Assembly: GCA_016802295.1 (NCBI GenBank)
Contig: JAESIW010000020.1
Coordinates: 2,897,964 to 2,961,963 of the forward strand
Direction of reading: 5' to 3'
DNA length: 64,000 nt
Source of the DNA: Brachionus rotundiformis
Taxonomy: Eukaryota; Rotifera; Eurotatoria; Ploima; Brachionidae
Position numbers and translations under genes: made by a program. Positions 12,228-23,939 of this stretch are shown piece by piece (position 1 is the first letter of the stretch; every line of letters begins with the position of its first letter). Under the pieces are notes generated by a model. The model was not told where the DNA came from. It did no database searches and worked only from the letters and a program-made list of their open reading frames with translations.

Positions 12228-13500
12228 TTATTAAGATTTCCTAATTTTATGGCATTGAGATCCCATTTTTTATGAGATATTTATTTTAAGTTATTTTTTA
12301 ATTTAAAAAAAGTTTATTTAGCATCAAACTTGAGTCTTAGAAGTATTGATGTTAAATATATTATTTGATCTGTAAAAATATGAAAATTATGAATCGATTT
12401 TTCATTAAAAAAATTAATGGAAAATTTTCAAGTTAACGATTTAGGAATAAACTAAGATTGATTATAAAAATTTTGCGCATTTTTTCTTGATTTGAGCCTA
12501 AAAAAAATATCTTCAAAACTAAGATTTTTAAACTAAAAATTGAACGTCAGTTAATTGGCTTTTAAAATACTTTAAATAACTTTTTCCATAGATTTAAGCA
12601 AGTCTGTTTGAAAAAATTAGCCAGCAAGTCTAAAATAAGTGTCAATATTTTAATTAAAAGGTGAGTATAAAATAACAAAAGTAAAAACTAAATTCTTGGA
12701 TTTTGATTATTATCTTTTTAGTATAATGTCAATAAAAAAAATTTTTTTCACATGAAATGCCCTGGATAAAATAATATTTTTTATTTTGATGTACGGATAT
12801 TGTATGTCGTTTGATAAACAAAGAATTTTAAGGATCAAAATTATATTAAATATTTTTTTAGAAAAAGATTTGTTTTGTCTTATTATTCCTTATTTTTTTC
12901 TAGAATTGATTGTTAAAATACAAGCTACTGCTATTGTTCTTTATTCATCGTTAAGAAGTAGCTAAAAAATCACTTTTAATCCGAAAATTTTGGATTATTT
13001 TAAAATTTTTAAAAATTTGATTTCTGCATTTATATTTTCAAAAATATTTATCTTTTCTGATAATATAAGTATAAACATTATATAAATTAGCATTTTTCGT
13101 TTTCATTAATTCAATAAATTCGGATGTATCTAAAAATACTAATAGAAATACACAAAACCTCAATTATTTATCTTGAACATTGAATTGAAACATATGATTA
13201 TTCATTAAAACTTATGGCTACAATTAAAAAGCCATCTCTGAGTTTCAACTATGATTTCACATTTAAAATAAAATAAATATTTAAAAAAAAATCCTTATTG
13301 GAAATAGATTATCCAGTTGTATCTAAAAATATCTCGATTTTTAATTTATTTAATAACTTAAATAGAATTTTTAATATTTCAAAAAACTCAAGTTTATTGT
13401 TAAGGCTTATACTAAGACAATCTAAATTTTAGCTAAAAATTATAAATAATTTTGCATAATACTAATTTAATGAATTCAAAAATTGTGGAATAAACGAAAA

Positions 13501-13536
13501 ATGAATAAATATAACTTTGGTAAAAATGAACGTTAA
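13501..13536 (+). promoter_or_regulatory. Possible upstream ORF overlapping the MICU1-like start codon
   Basis: An ATG at 13501 opens an 11-codon frame that stops at 13534-13536 and overlaps the main ATG at 13526 in a different frame. If the transcript begins upstream of 13501 this would compete for initiating ribosomes. If transcription starts between the two ATGs it has no role. No transcription start can be seen. Confidence 0.35.
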
Positions 13537-15435
13537 TTTTTTGATAAATACCAGTTTAATAAAGAAAAAACTTCTCTTGGGAACTATTAGACCATTTACA
13601 GTTTGCATTTTAAAATCACCAAATTACAAGTGTGGAGTCAATAAAAGCGCCAATCGAATACTGGCATTACCACAAACTGCTAAAACCTTCCAAGCGGTAA
13701 ATATAAGCACTGGACAAAGACAAAACACAATCCGTGGCGGTCCAGGTTATACTAACTTTGGCCATGGACGATATAAACAGCAAGTTAGCAAATATGCGTA
13801 TTTTTGGTACGCTTTTCTTTTTGGAAGTATAACTTTCGTTACTTTTTTCGATTTTGAGAGCTTTTCGTTCCGTGGCCAGGAACCAGAAGAGAAAATCAAC
13901 GACATAAAACGAATGTATAATAGAATAGACATGCCTCGAGCAAAAGAGATCGAAACAACAGAGCTTGATACTTCTATTTCAGACAAAAATGAGTCTCAAG
14001 TGGACAAAAAAAGGACAAAGCAATCATTTCGTGATAGAAAGATTATTCAATATGAAAATAAAATAAGACACTACTCTACTCCAGACAAGGTGTTTCGTTA
14101 TTTTGCTACCTTGAAAATTTGGAACGAAAAATTAAATGACTATGAAGTATTGATGAAACCAGACGATTTTATTCGATCTTTAACCTATGGTGCAAAACAA
14201 CCCGAAGGACTCGGCTTGGACAGCTATCAGAGATTTGATCCCAATGTAGTTTTTTTTTTTTAAATTGGAAATTATATAATTTTGTTCTATCTGATTTTAG
14301 ATGCAAAAGTTAGATTTGAAATTAGGTGAAGATAGTGCTTTTAAGCATCTTGGCAATCATGGACTGATTTCGTTTTCAGATTACGTTTTTCTGGTTACTC
14401 TTTTATCAAGTAAAATTATTTTAAAACTAGATTTCTAAGAAGATATAACAACATTCTGATATTATTTATAAAAAAATATTCTAAATTCAAACAAAAATTT
14501 TAATAATATTAATTTTAAAAAATTTGAATTAATAATATGAATATTTAAAAATTTTTCTTTTGAAAAGTTCCTGTTCGCCATTTTGAGATTGCTTTTCACA
14601 TGTTTGACAGTGATGGTAATGGAAATTTGGATATCCAGGAATTCGATCAAGTTGGTTTTTTTTATTCAATTTAAATTCAAATTAATTGTTTCTTCGATAG
14701 CTTCAACTGATCATTCGAAGCCAAACTTCGTTAGGTCAGAGACATAGAGATACTCGAATGACAGGAAATGTAATCAAAGAAAATTCGGCTCTAAATGAAT
14801 TCTTTTTTGGCCAAGATTTAAAAGATTATCTCACTGTAAAAAAGTTTACTAGTTTTCAGAAAAAACTCCAAGACGAAGTTATTAAAATGGAGTTTAATTT
14901 TTGTGAAAGAAAGGAAAAAAATGGTCAACAAGTGATAAGCGAGTACATTTTTTGTGAAATGATTTTGGCATATGCTGGATTTAGCTCCGGAAAGACAAAA
15001 AAAATGCTTAAAAGAATAGAAAAAATCTATGATGAAGAAAATTCGTCTGGAATTACCTTACAAGATTTTCAAGAGTTTTTCAAAGTTCTGCGATGCATTG
15101 ATGACATTGAAACGGCGCTTAAATTTTATACAATTGCTGGTGCATCAATAGACAAAAGTAGGCAAAAAGCACTCATTTTTATTTATTAAAATTATCTTTT
15201 TTCAGCAATACTGAAACATGTATCTAAAACTGTGGCAAATAGCCTGCTAAGTGATCATGTAATCGATGTAATTTTTAATTTGTTTGATGAAAATGGAGAT
15301 GGTCGATTAAGCAACAAAGAATTCATTAAAGTAATGAAAAAAAGATGGTCACGAGGATTAGAGACTCCGAAAGATACTGGATTTGTTAAGCTAATGGAAG
15401 CAATTGGCGAGTGTGGCAAAGAATTGCTTTTCTAA
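13526..15435 (+). CDS. MICU1: Mitochondrial calcium uptake protein (MICU1-like), EF-hand gatekeeper of the uniporter
   Basis: Exons 13526-14245, 14301-14409, 14568-14650, 14701-15157 and 15206-15435 give 532 codons (human MICU1 476). The N terminus is basic and Ser/Asn-rich like a mitochondrial presequence, followed by a hydrophobic segment at about residues 90-110. A polybasic stretch (KKRTKQSFRDRK) precedes YENKIRHYSTPDKVFRYFAT, a hallmark of the family. Two canonical EF loops are complete: DSDGNGNLDIQE (290-301) and DENGDGRLSNKE (484-495), with acidic residues at positions 1 and 12. IIRSQTSLGQRHRDT and the C-terminal RGLETPKDTGFVKLM helix also match MICU1. In the family these proteins sit in the intermembrane space and gate the MCU pore by sensing Ca2+. 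MICU2 or MICU3 cannot be fully excluded, but the polybasic motif favours MICU1. AATAAA at 15496-15501. Confidence 0.93.
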
Positions 15436-15546
15436 ACATTTAACCATTTTTAATTAGTTGCTTTTTATTAATTATAATTGAAATTATATATCTCTAATAA
15501 ATTTATTTTATGAATTCAATATTTTCAGTCTGTATAAATTCAAAGA

Positions 15547-15618
15547 GCGTCAGTGGTGTAGCGGTTATCATTGTTGCCTTCCAAGCAGCAGATCCGGGTT
15601 CGACTCCCGGCTGACGCA
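15547..15618 (+). tRNA. tRNA-Gly (anticodon TCC)
   Basis: A 72-base cloverleaf with a perfect 7-bp acceptor stem (GCGTCAG/CTGACGC), discriminator A, anticodon stem GTTGC/GCAGC closing the loop CTTCCAA, and a T arm CCGGG-TTCGACT-CCCGG that contains box B. A T-run right after the gene serves as Pol III terminator. It is identical to the copy at 16487-16558. Confidence 0.97.
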
Positions 15619-15671
15619 ATTTTTTTTCAAAAATTTATCAAATTTATTTAGAAAACAAAAATAGAAAAAAA

Positions 15672-15743
15672 CTCCGTGACGGGGAATTGAACCCCGGTCT
15701 CCCGCGTGACAGGCGGGGATACTCACCACTATACTATCACGGA
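15672..15743 (-). tRNA. tRNA-Asp (anticodon GTC)
   Basis: Minus-strand 72-base cloverleaf. Acceptor stem TCCGTGA/TCACGGA is perfect, discriminator G as in eukaryotic tRNA-Asp. Anticodon arm CCCGC-CTGTCAC-GCGGG gives GTC. The T arm has GGTTCAATTCC. A run of seven T follows on the minus strand (15670-15664). Confidence 0.97.
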
Positions 15744-15825
15744 TAGTGATATATTTATAAAAATTAGCATTATTTTAAATTTACTGGAAGAACATTGTTT
15801 GATTTTAAAACTACTTCAAAAAATT

Positions 15826-15897
15826 TTCCCGTGCCGGGAATTGAACCCGGGCCTTGACGGTGAGAGCGTCAAATCCTAACCACTAGACCACGCGGGA
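15826..15897 (-). tRNA. tRNA-Glu (anticodon CTC)
   Basis: Minus-strand 72-base cloverleaf with anticodon loop CTCTCAC giving CTC, D arm TGGTCTAGTGGTTAGGA typical of eukaryotic tRNA-Glu, T arm CCGGG-TTCAATT-CCCGG and discriminator A. The acceptor stem (TCCCGCG against CACGGGA) has one C6-A67 mismatch. A run of T (15823-15818) terminates it. Confidence 0.94.
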
Positions 15898-15967
15898 TCT
15901 TATTCAAAGATATTCTTATTTAAAATTTATTATCAGAAAAAAATCAGTAATTTTAAAAAAAAGTTTC

Positions 15968-16249
15968 TTAAAAGCATGGTAAAGTTATTTCTTCACCTTT
16001 CTTTATTTCCCAATGTAGTTCTTTAACTACTTTCTTAACTGGAACTTCTTTAAAAACAAGTTTTGAAGTTTGAACTTTCATTACTGGTTGTGGAACAACT
16101 ACAGGTACTGGAATAGGGACTGCTATGGGCTGTGCTACAGGAGTTGGTACAGCAATTGGAACATGAACAGGTGCCGGGACAGCCACTGGAAGAAGTGGAG
16201 CAACTCTCAAAACTGGAGCTCTATAATAAACTGGATAACTAGCATACAT
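15968..16249 (-). CDS. Small Val/Pro-rich protein of unknown function (93 aa)
   Basis: A single-exon minus-strand frame of 93 codons. After a Tyr-rich start (MYASYPVYYRAPV) the protein is built of short VP/PVPVAVPAPV-type units to about residue 60, then a charged tail with KLVFKEVPVKKVVKE and ends in PCF. There is no signal peptide or membrane segment. The composition resembles structural, cuticle-like or other low-complexity proteins, but I do not recognise a family. Support for being a real gene: a coding-like frame with strong amino-acid bias, a TATA-like box 39-45 bases upstream (16294-16288), and an AATAAA 37 bases beyond the stop (15931-15926). It sits inside the tRNA cluster. The plus-strand frame overlapping it is an antisense artefact. 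Confidence 0.65.
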   Translation of the reverse strand: MYASYPVYYRAPVLRVAPLLPVAVPAPVHVPIAVPTPVAQPIAVPIPVPVVVPQPVMKVQTSKLVFKEVPVKKVVKELHWEIKKGEEITLPCF

Positions 16250-16287
16250 TTTTGAATCGATTTATTCAATAATCGAATCTTGCTCAA

Positions 16288-16294
16288 TTTATAC
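16288..16294 (-). promoter_or_regulatory. TATA-box candidate for the Val/Pro-rich gene
   Basis: TATAAAT on the minus strand, flanked by less AT-rich bases (GGTATAAATTGAGC), 39 bases upstream of the ATG. A start about 30 bases downstream would leave a 5' UTR of roughly a dozen bases. Confidence 0.4.
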
Positions 16295-16486
16295 CTGTAT
16301 TACTAACATTAATTAAAATTCTTCAGATCATCATTTCTTTGATGTATAAAATATTTTTAATTTAAATTCGATTTTATTTTCAATGGTATTTTAATAAATT
16401 TTTTTGTCCATAAACTATTCAATTGAAAAAATTTAAGATTAAAAGCACAATAATTTGTTTTCAATATCACATTTTGATTTCATAGA

Positions 16487-16558
16487 GCGTCAGTGGTGTA
16501 GCGGTTATCATTGTTGCCTTCCAAGCAGCAGATCCGGGTTCGACTCCCGGCTGACGCA
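16487..16558 (+). tRNA. tRNA-Gly (anticodon TCC), second identical copy
   Basis: Identical over all 72 bases to the gene at 15547-15618, also sharing a few 5' flanking bases (agag). The 3' flank differs beyond the short T-run. A recent duplication or gene conversion is likely. Confidence 0.97.
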
Positions 16559-17335
16559 ATTTTTATATCATAATTAAATAGAAGGGAATATATAATCAAT
16601 TTAATTTATTTTTATAGATACTTTAATTTACAGAGAAAGAATTCTGGTAAGCTTTTTTTGGTAAAATAAAAATTATTCTTTATTATATTCTAGATGAATT
16701 AAAAATTCATTTCAAGTTTTCTATTTTGTTTCATTTTTCTTATTTTTGTTTATCAAAATTTTATGTTTTCCCGAAAATCATTCATTCAATCGAATCAATA
16801 ATTGGATTTTGCTATTGATCTATTAATATTTGCTATTACCAGAGAGTGTCCATGAGCAGAACATTGACTTATAATTTTTTTTAGTCTATTTGGAATATTT
16901 CAAAATTTTTCTTTATTTCTAATAAAAATGAGTTCTTTTTAGTTTTTAAATTAGTTTAATTGATCAAAATATTTTGATAATTCAATAATTATATTGAATT
17001 GCATTGTTTAAGATTTTTAATTTAAGATTTTTAATTTAAAGAAAATTTCTTAATTTTAGAAATATTTTATCAATTTTAATTAGAACATGATTAGGTAGAA
17101 TTTAAAATTGTTGATTTGATCAAGCAACTTGAAAATTTTAAAAAAAATTACGACGGAAATTTCTATACTTCTAAATTCTAACTTGACTAGTTTTTATTCT
17201 TCATTTTATCTTTGAGAAAGATTAATTTAAAAAAATGATAAATTTAATAGTGCTTTTTAAAAATAAATAAAAAATTAATTTATTTAAAATATTTTTAAAA
17301 TATGAATCGTTTCAATATTTTAAAATGATTAAAAA
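16559..17335. other. AT-rich spacer
   Basis: No gene, tRNA or repeat seen. It contains the minus-strand AATAAA (17284-17279) of the BTB gene that ends at 17336. Confidence 0.7.
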
Positions 17336-19564
17336 TTATTCACAATTTAAAACAACAGGTACAACTCTGTTTAGGTCGTAATCATATCGCACTATTAATT
17401 TCACTAGTTCCTGGTCATTTAGCTGAATTTCCAAATCGGGTCCAATTATTTCTTTTAATTGATTAAATGTGCTCTCGAGTAGTTGAGGATCAGCTACAAT
17501 TAAGGGATGTGCGTAGTCAATAAGCTGTTGCTGGCGTGTTACAGAAATTTCTGAGTTAATGGGCTGAACATTGTCCAAGCTGTCAGCAAACATTATATCA
17601 TCATCACTGCTGGTTTCATTAAAAAAATTGTCTAAAATCTTCTTTTTATTACTTTTATAAACTGGCTTTGGTTTATGTACACTTTTTAATTTCAACTTTT
17701 CATCTAATTTTTTAACTAGATTTTTGTTTAACTGTTTAAATTCATCTTTGTCTAATTTAACATTATTTTCTTTCATCATTTTAACCAATATTTCCACACT
17801 AGCATCCTTCGAAAAATGTTTTAATTAAAAAAGAAGAATATTTTGAATCACTTACCATTAAATTTTTTAAATCAAACTGTTCGCTTAGAGTTATGATGTC
17901 AATTAAATCGATAATCCAGTCATCGTTATCTGAAATTTTGCAAAAACTATCCAGACTAACCATTAATCTTTGTTCAATCAGTGATTTTAAAGAAAGGCAC
18001 TGAATAAAAAATAATATTTTTTAATTCTCTTAAATTTTTTTTTTAATTTTATACTTCATATTTGTCAGCCAAAGTCAAGAGTTCAATCAACTCATAGTTG
18101 TCCAACTGATAATCAGAATCAAAGTGTCCACTGTACAGATAATTGATAAATACTTCAAAAAGCTTCAAGTTGGAATCGTACAATACGATTTTTCTGTTAA
18201 CAAAAAATTAGAAATGAAATATTTTAATTTAGACATTAAATATAATCTTTGTGTTTAATTTATACCTATTTATAGATTCTTTCATACCAGAAGTGAGAGC
18301 TCGATGAAACCAAGTGCATCTGGATGCTACCAATACTCCATGTACATCAAAATTGACAGAATTTTTTTGCTCATCAATGACATTTAGTACTATGTCTGAT
18401 AAATGTTTTGTTTTCAAAATTTTTTGTGCTTCACTTGCTAAATGATTCTTATCAATTGATTGTGAATTATCTAAGTTTTTCTCAATTTGAATATTTTTTC
18501 TGAGTAATAGTCTTTCTATTTCGTTTGTAAACTCTTTATTATTTATTTTCGAAATTAATTGAAATATCAATGAATTTGAAATTGCTCTATTTTGCCTCAA
18601 CTCGTTTAGCATCCATTGCTAAAATAGAAATATAGTTTTGATAGTTGAAATTTTGAAGGAGTATTTTATACTATTCTGGAAGATGAAACATTGAATGTGA
18701 ATCTAAATTCCTTTTGTTTGGATGACTTGATTGACTTTGTTTTGATTTTTTCCAAAAAACCATCAATCTTTACCAAAGAGGTTGGTGTTTCATTGACAAT
18801 ATTATTTGTAATATTGTATAGTTCTTTTAAAATAATATTCGCTTTAGAGTTTTGCTTAGCTAATTGATATTTCTCTCTAATCAGAAAATTTTTAAATCTA
18901 TTTTATAAGTGAAATGTAATTCAGTTATTACAAGGAAGATTCAAATTTAGATATTTTCTTTTTAACAATGGCAGTAAATTTTTGGAATTTTTTCAACTCG
19001 CGAATATGCATAGCAGTCTTTATGGATTTACCAAGTTTTTTTTTAAGCTTTTTGCCACTTTTTTGTCCTGTTACCAAATCTTTATCGTCTTCATCTTCAT
19101 CAGAATTTTTCATATTCGACTTGGAATTTTTGAATTTTTTGTTCGAAATTATTTTATCAATGCAATCTTCCCAGCATCTTATCAAATTTAGCATGTTATC
19201 AACAAATTTGTCAAGCTTTAAAAAAAAAAGTAATAAAAGAGCAGTTTTTCGATAGCAATTTTAATTTATATTTTAAATTTATTTTAAATTGCCAGTTTTG
19301 AATCCAATTTACCTCAGGAACCAGATATTCAGCTACTTCGCGTCTGTTCTGTTCAGTTGATTTCTGACAATGTTTGAATAGAGACATCAAGAATTGCTTG
19401 AATTGTTCCACAAAGAAAAGATAACTTAATAAATTAATTGATTAATACAGATACATATTAACAATTTATAGATTATATTTATAAAAAGGTATCTTTTTTT
19501 TAGCATACCGATAAAGCTTTTTAATATACTCAGAAATCTTTACAGTATACGCGTTATTATCCAT
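17336..19564 (-). CDS. BTB/POZ-domain protein with helical N-terminal region (possibly C-terminal half of a double-BTB protein)
   Basis: Minus-strand exons 19564-19509, 19424-19313, 19215-18932, 18876-18672, 18618-18266, 18193-18055, 17999-17856 and 17806-17336 join to 587 codons. Residues 1-280 are charged and helical with a Lys/Asp low-complexity patch. Residues about 285-400 are a BTB fold: SDIVLNVIDEQ, FDVHGVLVASRCTWFHRALTSGM, then KIVLYDSNLKLFEVFINYLYSG and ELLTLADKYE. The tail carries an Asp/Ser patch (SSDDD) and ends in a UBA/CUE-like helix pair (ELVKLIVRYDYDLNRVVPVVLN). BTB proteins of this kind often act as adaptors for CUL3 ubiquitin ligases, but nothing here proves that. I do not recognise the orthologue. 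The frame is open upstream of the ATG back to an in-frame stop, with an AAG acceptor candidate, so the start may instead be internal to a larger gene joined to 21424-19956. Confidence 0.75.
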
Positions 19565-19955
19565 ATTTAGATTGTTAAATACCTTAATAGCATATTAAAA
19601 TATGATTAATGTACTTCAAGTAAAATAAAAAATTATAACAAAAACTTTTTTCAAAATTTCCATTTTTTTGATGTAAAAAAATGGAGTCCAGAGGACTTAA
19701 ACAAATGAAATCAGACAACTGATTTCTTTTCTCAAACAGAAAATGATAATTTTTAATTTGTTAGTATGTTTTCAGAAAAAAAATGTACCAATAAGTAAAG
19801 TATGTTGGAATAAAAATGGGTATATTTTAATAAGTTTCTTTCTTTTAAAACTTTTTAATTTAATATTGTCATTTAAGATCTTTTTAAATTCAAATTATAA
19901 TTTTCATACAATATATTTTTAATCGAATTAAAAATGAAGAAAAAATTAAAATATC

Positions 19956-21424
19956 TTACCAATTTTCAATGTTTTTAAAAAAAGCCATCTTCTCAATTTT
20001 GGATAACTGATCTTGCTTGCTAGCAAACAAATCAAGTACTCTGACAATTTTAACCAAAACTTAAATTGGAAAAATATAATCCAATTTTAGAAGTAAGAAT
20101 AAAGTGTACTTATTGCAATATGTTCCAAAAAAAATTTTAAATTTTGCACCAATTTTGCTGGATCGGAAAATAAATGATTTTCCAAGGTTAAAGATTCATT
20201 GTATTTTATTCTAGCATTTAAAGACTCGATACATTTTTTTACATCATTTATCAACATATTAATAGCTGCTAAATTTAGTCAGTTTAAAATTTATTTTAAT
20301 CAAAGAATTACTTTCTTTAAAATTGTTGTTATCCACAACGCTTTGAACAATTTGCCTAAATTGGTCTAATTCAGAGTATTTTTGCACAAATTTAATCAAT
20401 TCGTCTATTTTTTGATCTTGAGTTCCTTTTTGGCCACAAATTTCGAGTTTATTCGAAAGACAATTGTTATATAAGTAAAAAAGAATCAACTCAATTAGAT
20501 CTGGTTCAAGTCGGAGCTTCTTCAAATCTTTGATAAACTTTTCAGTTTTTTCCCCAAAAGTAAGGCTTAAAATTGTTTTGTGAGCGTAAAACTTAATTTT
20601 TAATTAAATTTATCAATTAAAACTAGATTAATTTTTAAACTCACGTGTCGACCAGTCACTGTTTTTATGATTACATCAGAAAAAAATTCATTATTAAACA
20701 TGTTGGCGAAATTATATTGCTTATCAAAATTATCTATTGCCAAAACCTTTAAAAAAATTAATAATTCGAAATAATAATTTAAGCGTTAAATTAACTCGTT
20801 GACAAGTGATTTCAAATTTTCCTTGATCATTAGACAAAATCATGAGTGAATTTTTATTAGATTTATCTTTAGGTTCAATTGAATCGAAATACACATTGAA
20901 TTCAAAATTAAGATTGGGCGAGCTCATTTCCATGCTTTCTGAAACTGAATCATACTTTTAATTTTCGAATCATTTTTTATACAACTAATAAACTTTATAA
21001 AAACCTACTTCAAAAGAATTGCATTGAAAAATTGGACGAATTGTCTCATTGAAAGTGTTGTTGGGTAAAAAATGCCAAGTTATTTCTCCCAAACCGAAAT
21101 CCTCGCTGTCAGTATCGTCAGAGTTCGAGCTTGTATCACCGAATAAATAATCGTTCTTTTTAAGCTCGAACTTTATGCTAAATTCATTTGGTTAGTAAAG
21201 ATAAGGATTAGAGTTTAGCTTACTTATCACTTTGAGTATCAAGTCTTAACTGGTTCTCGTCATCAAGAAAATCAAACTTGAGGATCTTGTGTATTAGAAT
21301 TAATGAAAATATTATCTATTTAATACAAACAGTTTACTTTCCAGCATCCAATATGAGGAATTTCCTGGATTCTGTCCATTTTGTATTTTGTGATTTTGTT
21401 AAAAGCCTTTGAGCTGTTCATCAT
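19956..21424 (-). CDS. BTB/POZ-domain protein with beta-rich N-terminal region (possibly N-terminal half of a double-BTB protein)
   Basis: Minus-strand exons 21424-21338, 21285-21224, 21177-21009, 20954-20796, 20746-20645, 20591-20312, 20268-20110 and 20059-19956 give 373 codons if the frame stops at the TAA 19958-19956. The first 160 residues (HIGCWK, FGLGEITWHFLPNN, FEFNVYFDSIE) look beta-rich, perhaps MATH-like in layout, but I cannot assign them. A BTB domain follows at about 175-250: NEFFSDVIIKTVTGRH then FYAHKTILSL and LIELILFYLYNNC. The rest is helical. The last exon also ends in a consensus donor (ATTG|GTAAGA at 19960/19959), which would continue the protein, but no acceptor I tried keeps the frame into the downstream BTB unit at 19564. 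Two adjacent genes or one gene with a missed small exon are both possible. Confidence 0.65.
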
Positions 21425-23930
21425 GGTCTGGAATCAATTTAAATTAAAAGAATTTAAAAGAGTAAGAAAGGAATAAAAATTGAGAAATTTTTTGCATCTA
21501 TAAAGGTATACAGCTTTATACTGATTTATTCAAGAGACTAAAATTAAAGGAATAATGACTATAAAATTTTTAATAATAATTATATGTTCATAAACTTAGT
21601 TACTCAAAACAAAGCTAAATTTTTTTCATCGAGTCTAATGTCATGATTCAAAAAGAATTTGGAACTAAATGAAATTTAGAATTAAAAAATGAAAATAATT
21701 ATAATTTTTGAGTTGAAATTTGCATATTAAAATAAAAAATTGAGTCATTTAAGAAATAAGTTTTTTTCTTTAATAAAGTAAATTTTGTTGATCTAATCTT
21801 TATAATCGTCGATAATAATATATAAATGATTCTAAACTTTATTTCATTTAAATAAAGGTACTACTATTGATTATATTTTGATATTATGATTTATGATTTT
21901 TTCATTTTTCTTGACAAATATTTTGTAATTTTTTACTTATTAATTGCGAAAAATAATAATTATTTTTCCAATAATTAGCACCACTTATCCAACTTTGCTA
22001 GTTATCATCGAACTTGAGTAATTTCTTGCTAGAATAAAAAACTTATATTTTAAGTAAAACATCTTAAGTGCTTTAGTTGGATTAAAATTGCTTGAAGCGT
22101 AAATAAGTTTTTACACCAGTATCAAAATCATAATTGTTTTTCTCAAATATATAATTCTGAAAATATTATTTGAAAAAATTTATGCTTATTAAACAAACAT
22201 TTATTCTGTATTATTATTTATTTAAACAATATTGATAATAATAACAGCTCCCGTTTTACTTTAATTATTGTGATGGATTTTATTTATTTAATAAAATTAT
22301 TTAATAAAATCTAAGTGAACTTCATTGATTAAATCTCCTAAAAAATAAATTATATTTACATGTGTCAATTTTAGGATACTTTCATCTTTAAATAATATAT
22401 TAAAATCATAATTTCCTTAACTAAATATTTTTTTGAATATGAAGTTTTTTATAAAAAAAATTAAAATAAATAAAATAAGTAAGTTGATGATTTAAATATT
22501 TTTTACTAATTCAGGTTGGAGATATCATAGTTATGAATCATAAAATGCTATTACAAAACCATTTTTAGAACTTTTATCGAAAATTAAGTAATCAAGCTTT
22601 AAATTTATTTTAAAAATGTCGTAAATATTGAAAACCATTACATTAAAGTAAGAAAGAGCTAAATTTGTTTTTTTATACCTGTACCATGCATCCTGTGATT
22701 TTAATTTAATTATCATCTTTAGATTACAATTTCATCGTTGATTCTGTAACTAATGAAGAAGCAAAGGCGCCATCTACCAAAGTAAATATTAAACTTTTTT
22801 GTGACAATTTTTAATGAATAATCAAAATGTTAGACAAAAATTGTCTTAGCAAAATTAAAAAAATAACGAATTGAGAAGTTTCATTAAATTTTGATTGTTT
22901 TGCGATTTTTCATTTAAAAATATTAAGTAATTAAATTTCGTCTCCCAATCGCAATTTTAAATTATTTCAATAACAATTTTATCAATTAATATTAAGATAA
23001 AAGATAAGGATAACAAAGATATTTTTTCATTTTTAGATAAAAAAAAAATTAAAGTGTTAACGGACGATTAACTTGTCTTACAGGTCGTAATCATAATACT
23101 CTATCAGCCAATAATAATAATAAAATTTCTTTTAAATTTTCTTTTTTTAACAAAGAGCTAAACAGATGCTCTATGTCAAATCCAGAAGTTTCTAATTCAA
23201 AATCCTTTTTCAAAACCAAATCAATTTATACAAATTATTAAATCTTGTAACCCGTGAAAATTTGGTTAAATATGTTTTTATATTGATATCAGTTAGATAG
23301 TGAGTTATTGTTAAGAAGACAATAAGTGCCCAAGAACCAGCCTAGATCACAAAAACAAATCATGGTAGGAAGGAATCTTTTGGTACATTTAAAGTTTGCT
23401 AAGATATTGAAATAATAATCATAATTTTTTTTACTACCGTATTCCCTTGCAAATAAGTTCTCCCCTAAGACTACCTTTTCAAAAGCTAATCAAAAATGGC
23501 ATAGTTCTATCTATGTTGCTTTCTTGTAAAGCATACTTAGATCTTTATGAAATATTAAATTTGAAGAAAATATTCTACCATCTAAGGACTTAATAAGACA
23601 CGATTTTGGGGGCAATTATTTACAAGGGTTTACGATTTAATTGAGCTATTTTTTGTTGAATTTTTTAAAGATTTTATGAGTATAATTTAGTTAATTATAT
23701 TATAAATTAAAAAAAATCAAAGCCAAGTAAATCAATGAGTTAATTATTGCTAAAGAATGTGATTTTTCAATCTGTTTCGTTTATTTATTATTAAAGACTT
23801 AATTGATTATTAAAAATTAAAATAACGAAATTAGGTGTTTTTATAATAGAAAATTATTAAAAAAGGATAAGTTTTAATTTTAATCAAATTGTAAAAAAGA
23901 GGTAAATGATACCAATTTTCAAAACAATCA
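21425..23930. other. AT-rich intergenic region
   Basis: No coding exon, RNA gene or clear repeat was recognised. A few short GC-richer islands (22745-22780, 23320-23360 and 23440-23500) break the AT background. They have no readable motif and could be transposon debris. Confidence 0.5.
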
Positions 23931-23939
23931 AAAAAATTT

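Larger units (their letters stand above)
10865..13500. other. Intergenic region upstream of divergent cyclin L and MICU1-like genes
   Basis: AT-rich sequence between the 5' ends of two divergently transcribed genes. It holds an N gap (11597-12073) flanked by a direct repeat, described separately. I see no open coding exon, tRNA or clear transposon in it. Promoters of both neighbours must lie here but no convincing core element stands out from the AT background. Confidence 0.6.

Noticed and set aside
13517..13525. TTG start giving three extra N-terminal residues in the MICU1-like gene
   Set aside because: Non-ATG starts are rare in animals and an ATG follows at 13526 in the same frame.
16070..16255. 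Trp/Asn-rich plus-strand frame
   Set aside because: Antisense of the Val/Pro-rich gene; repetitive only because that gene is.
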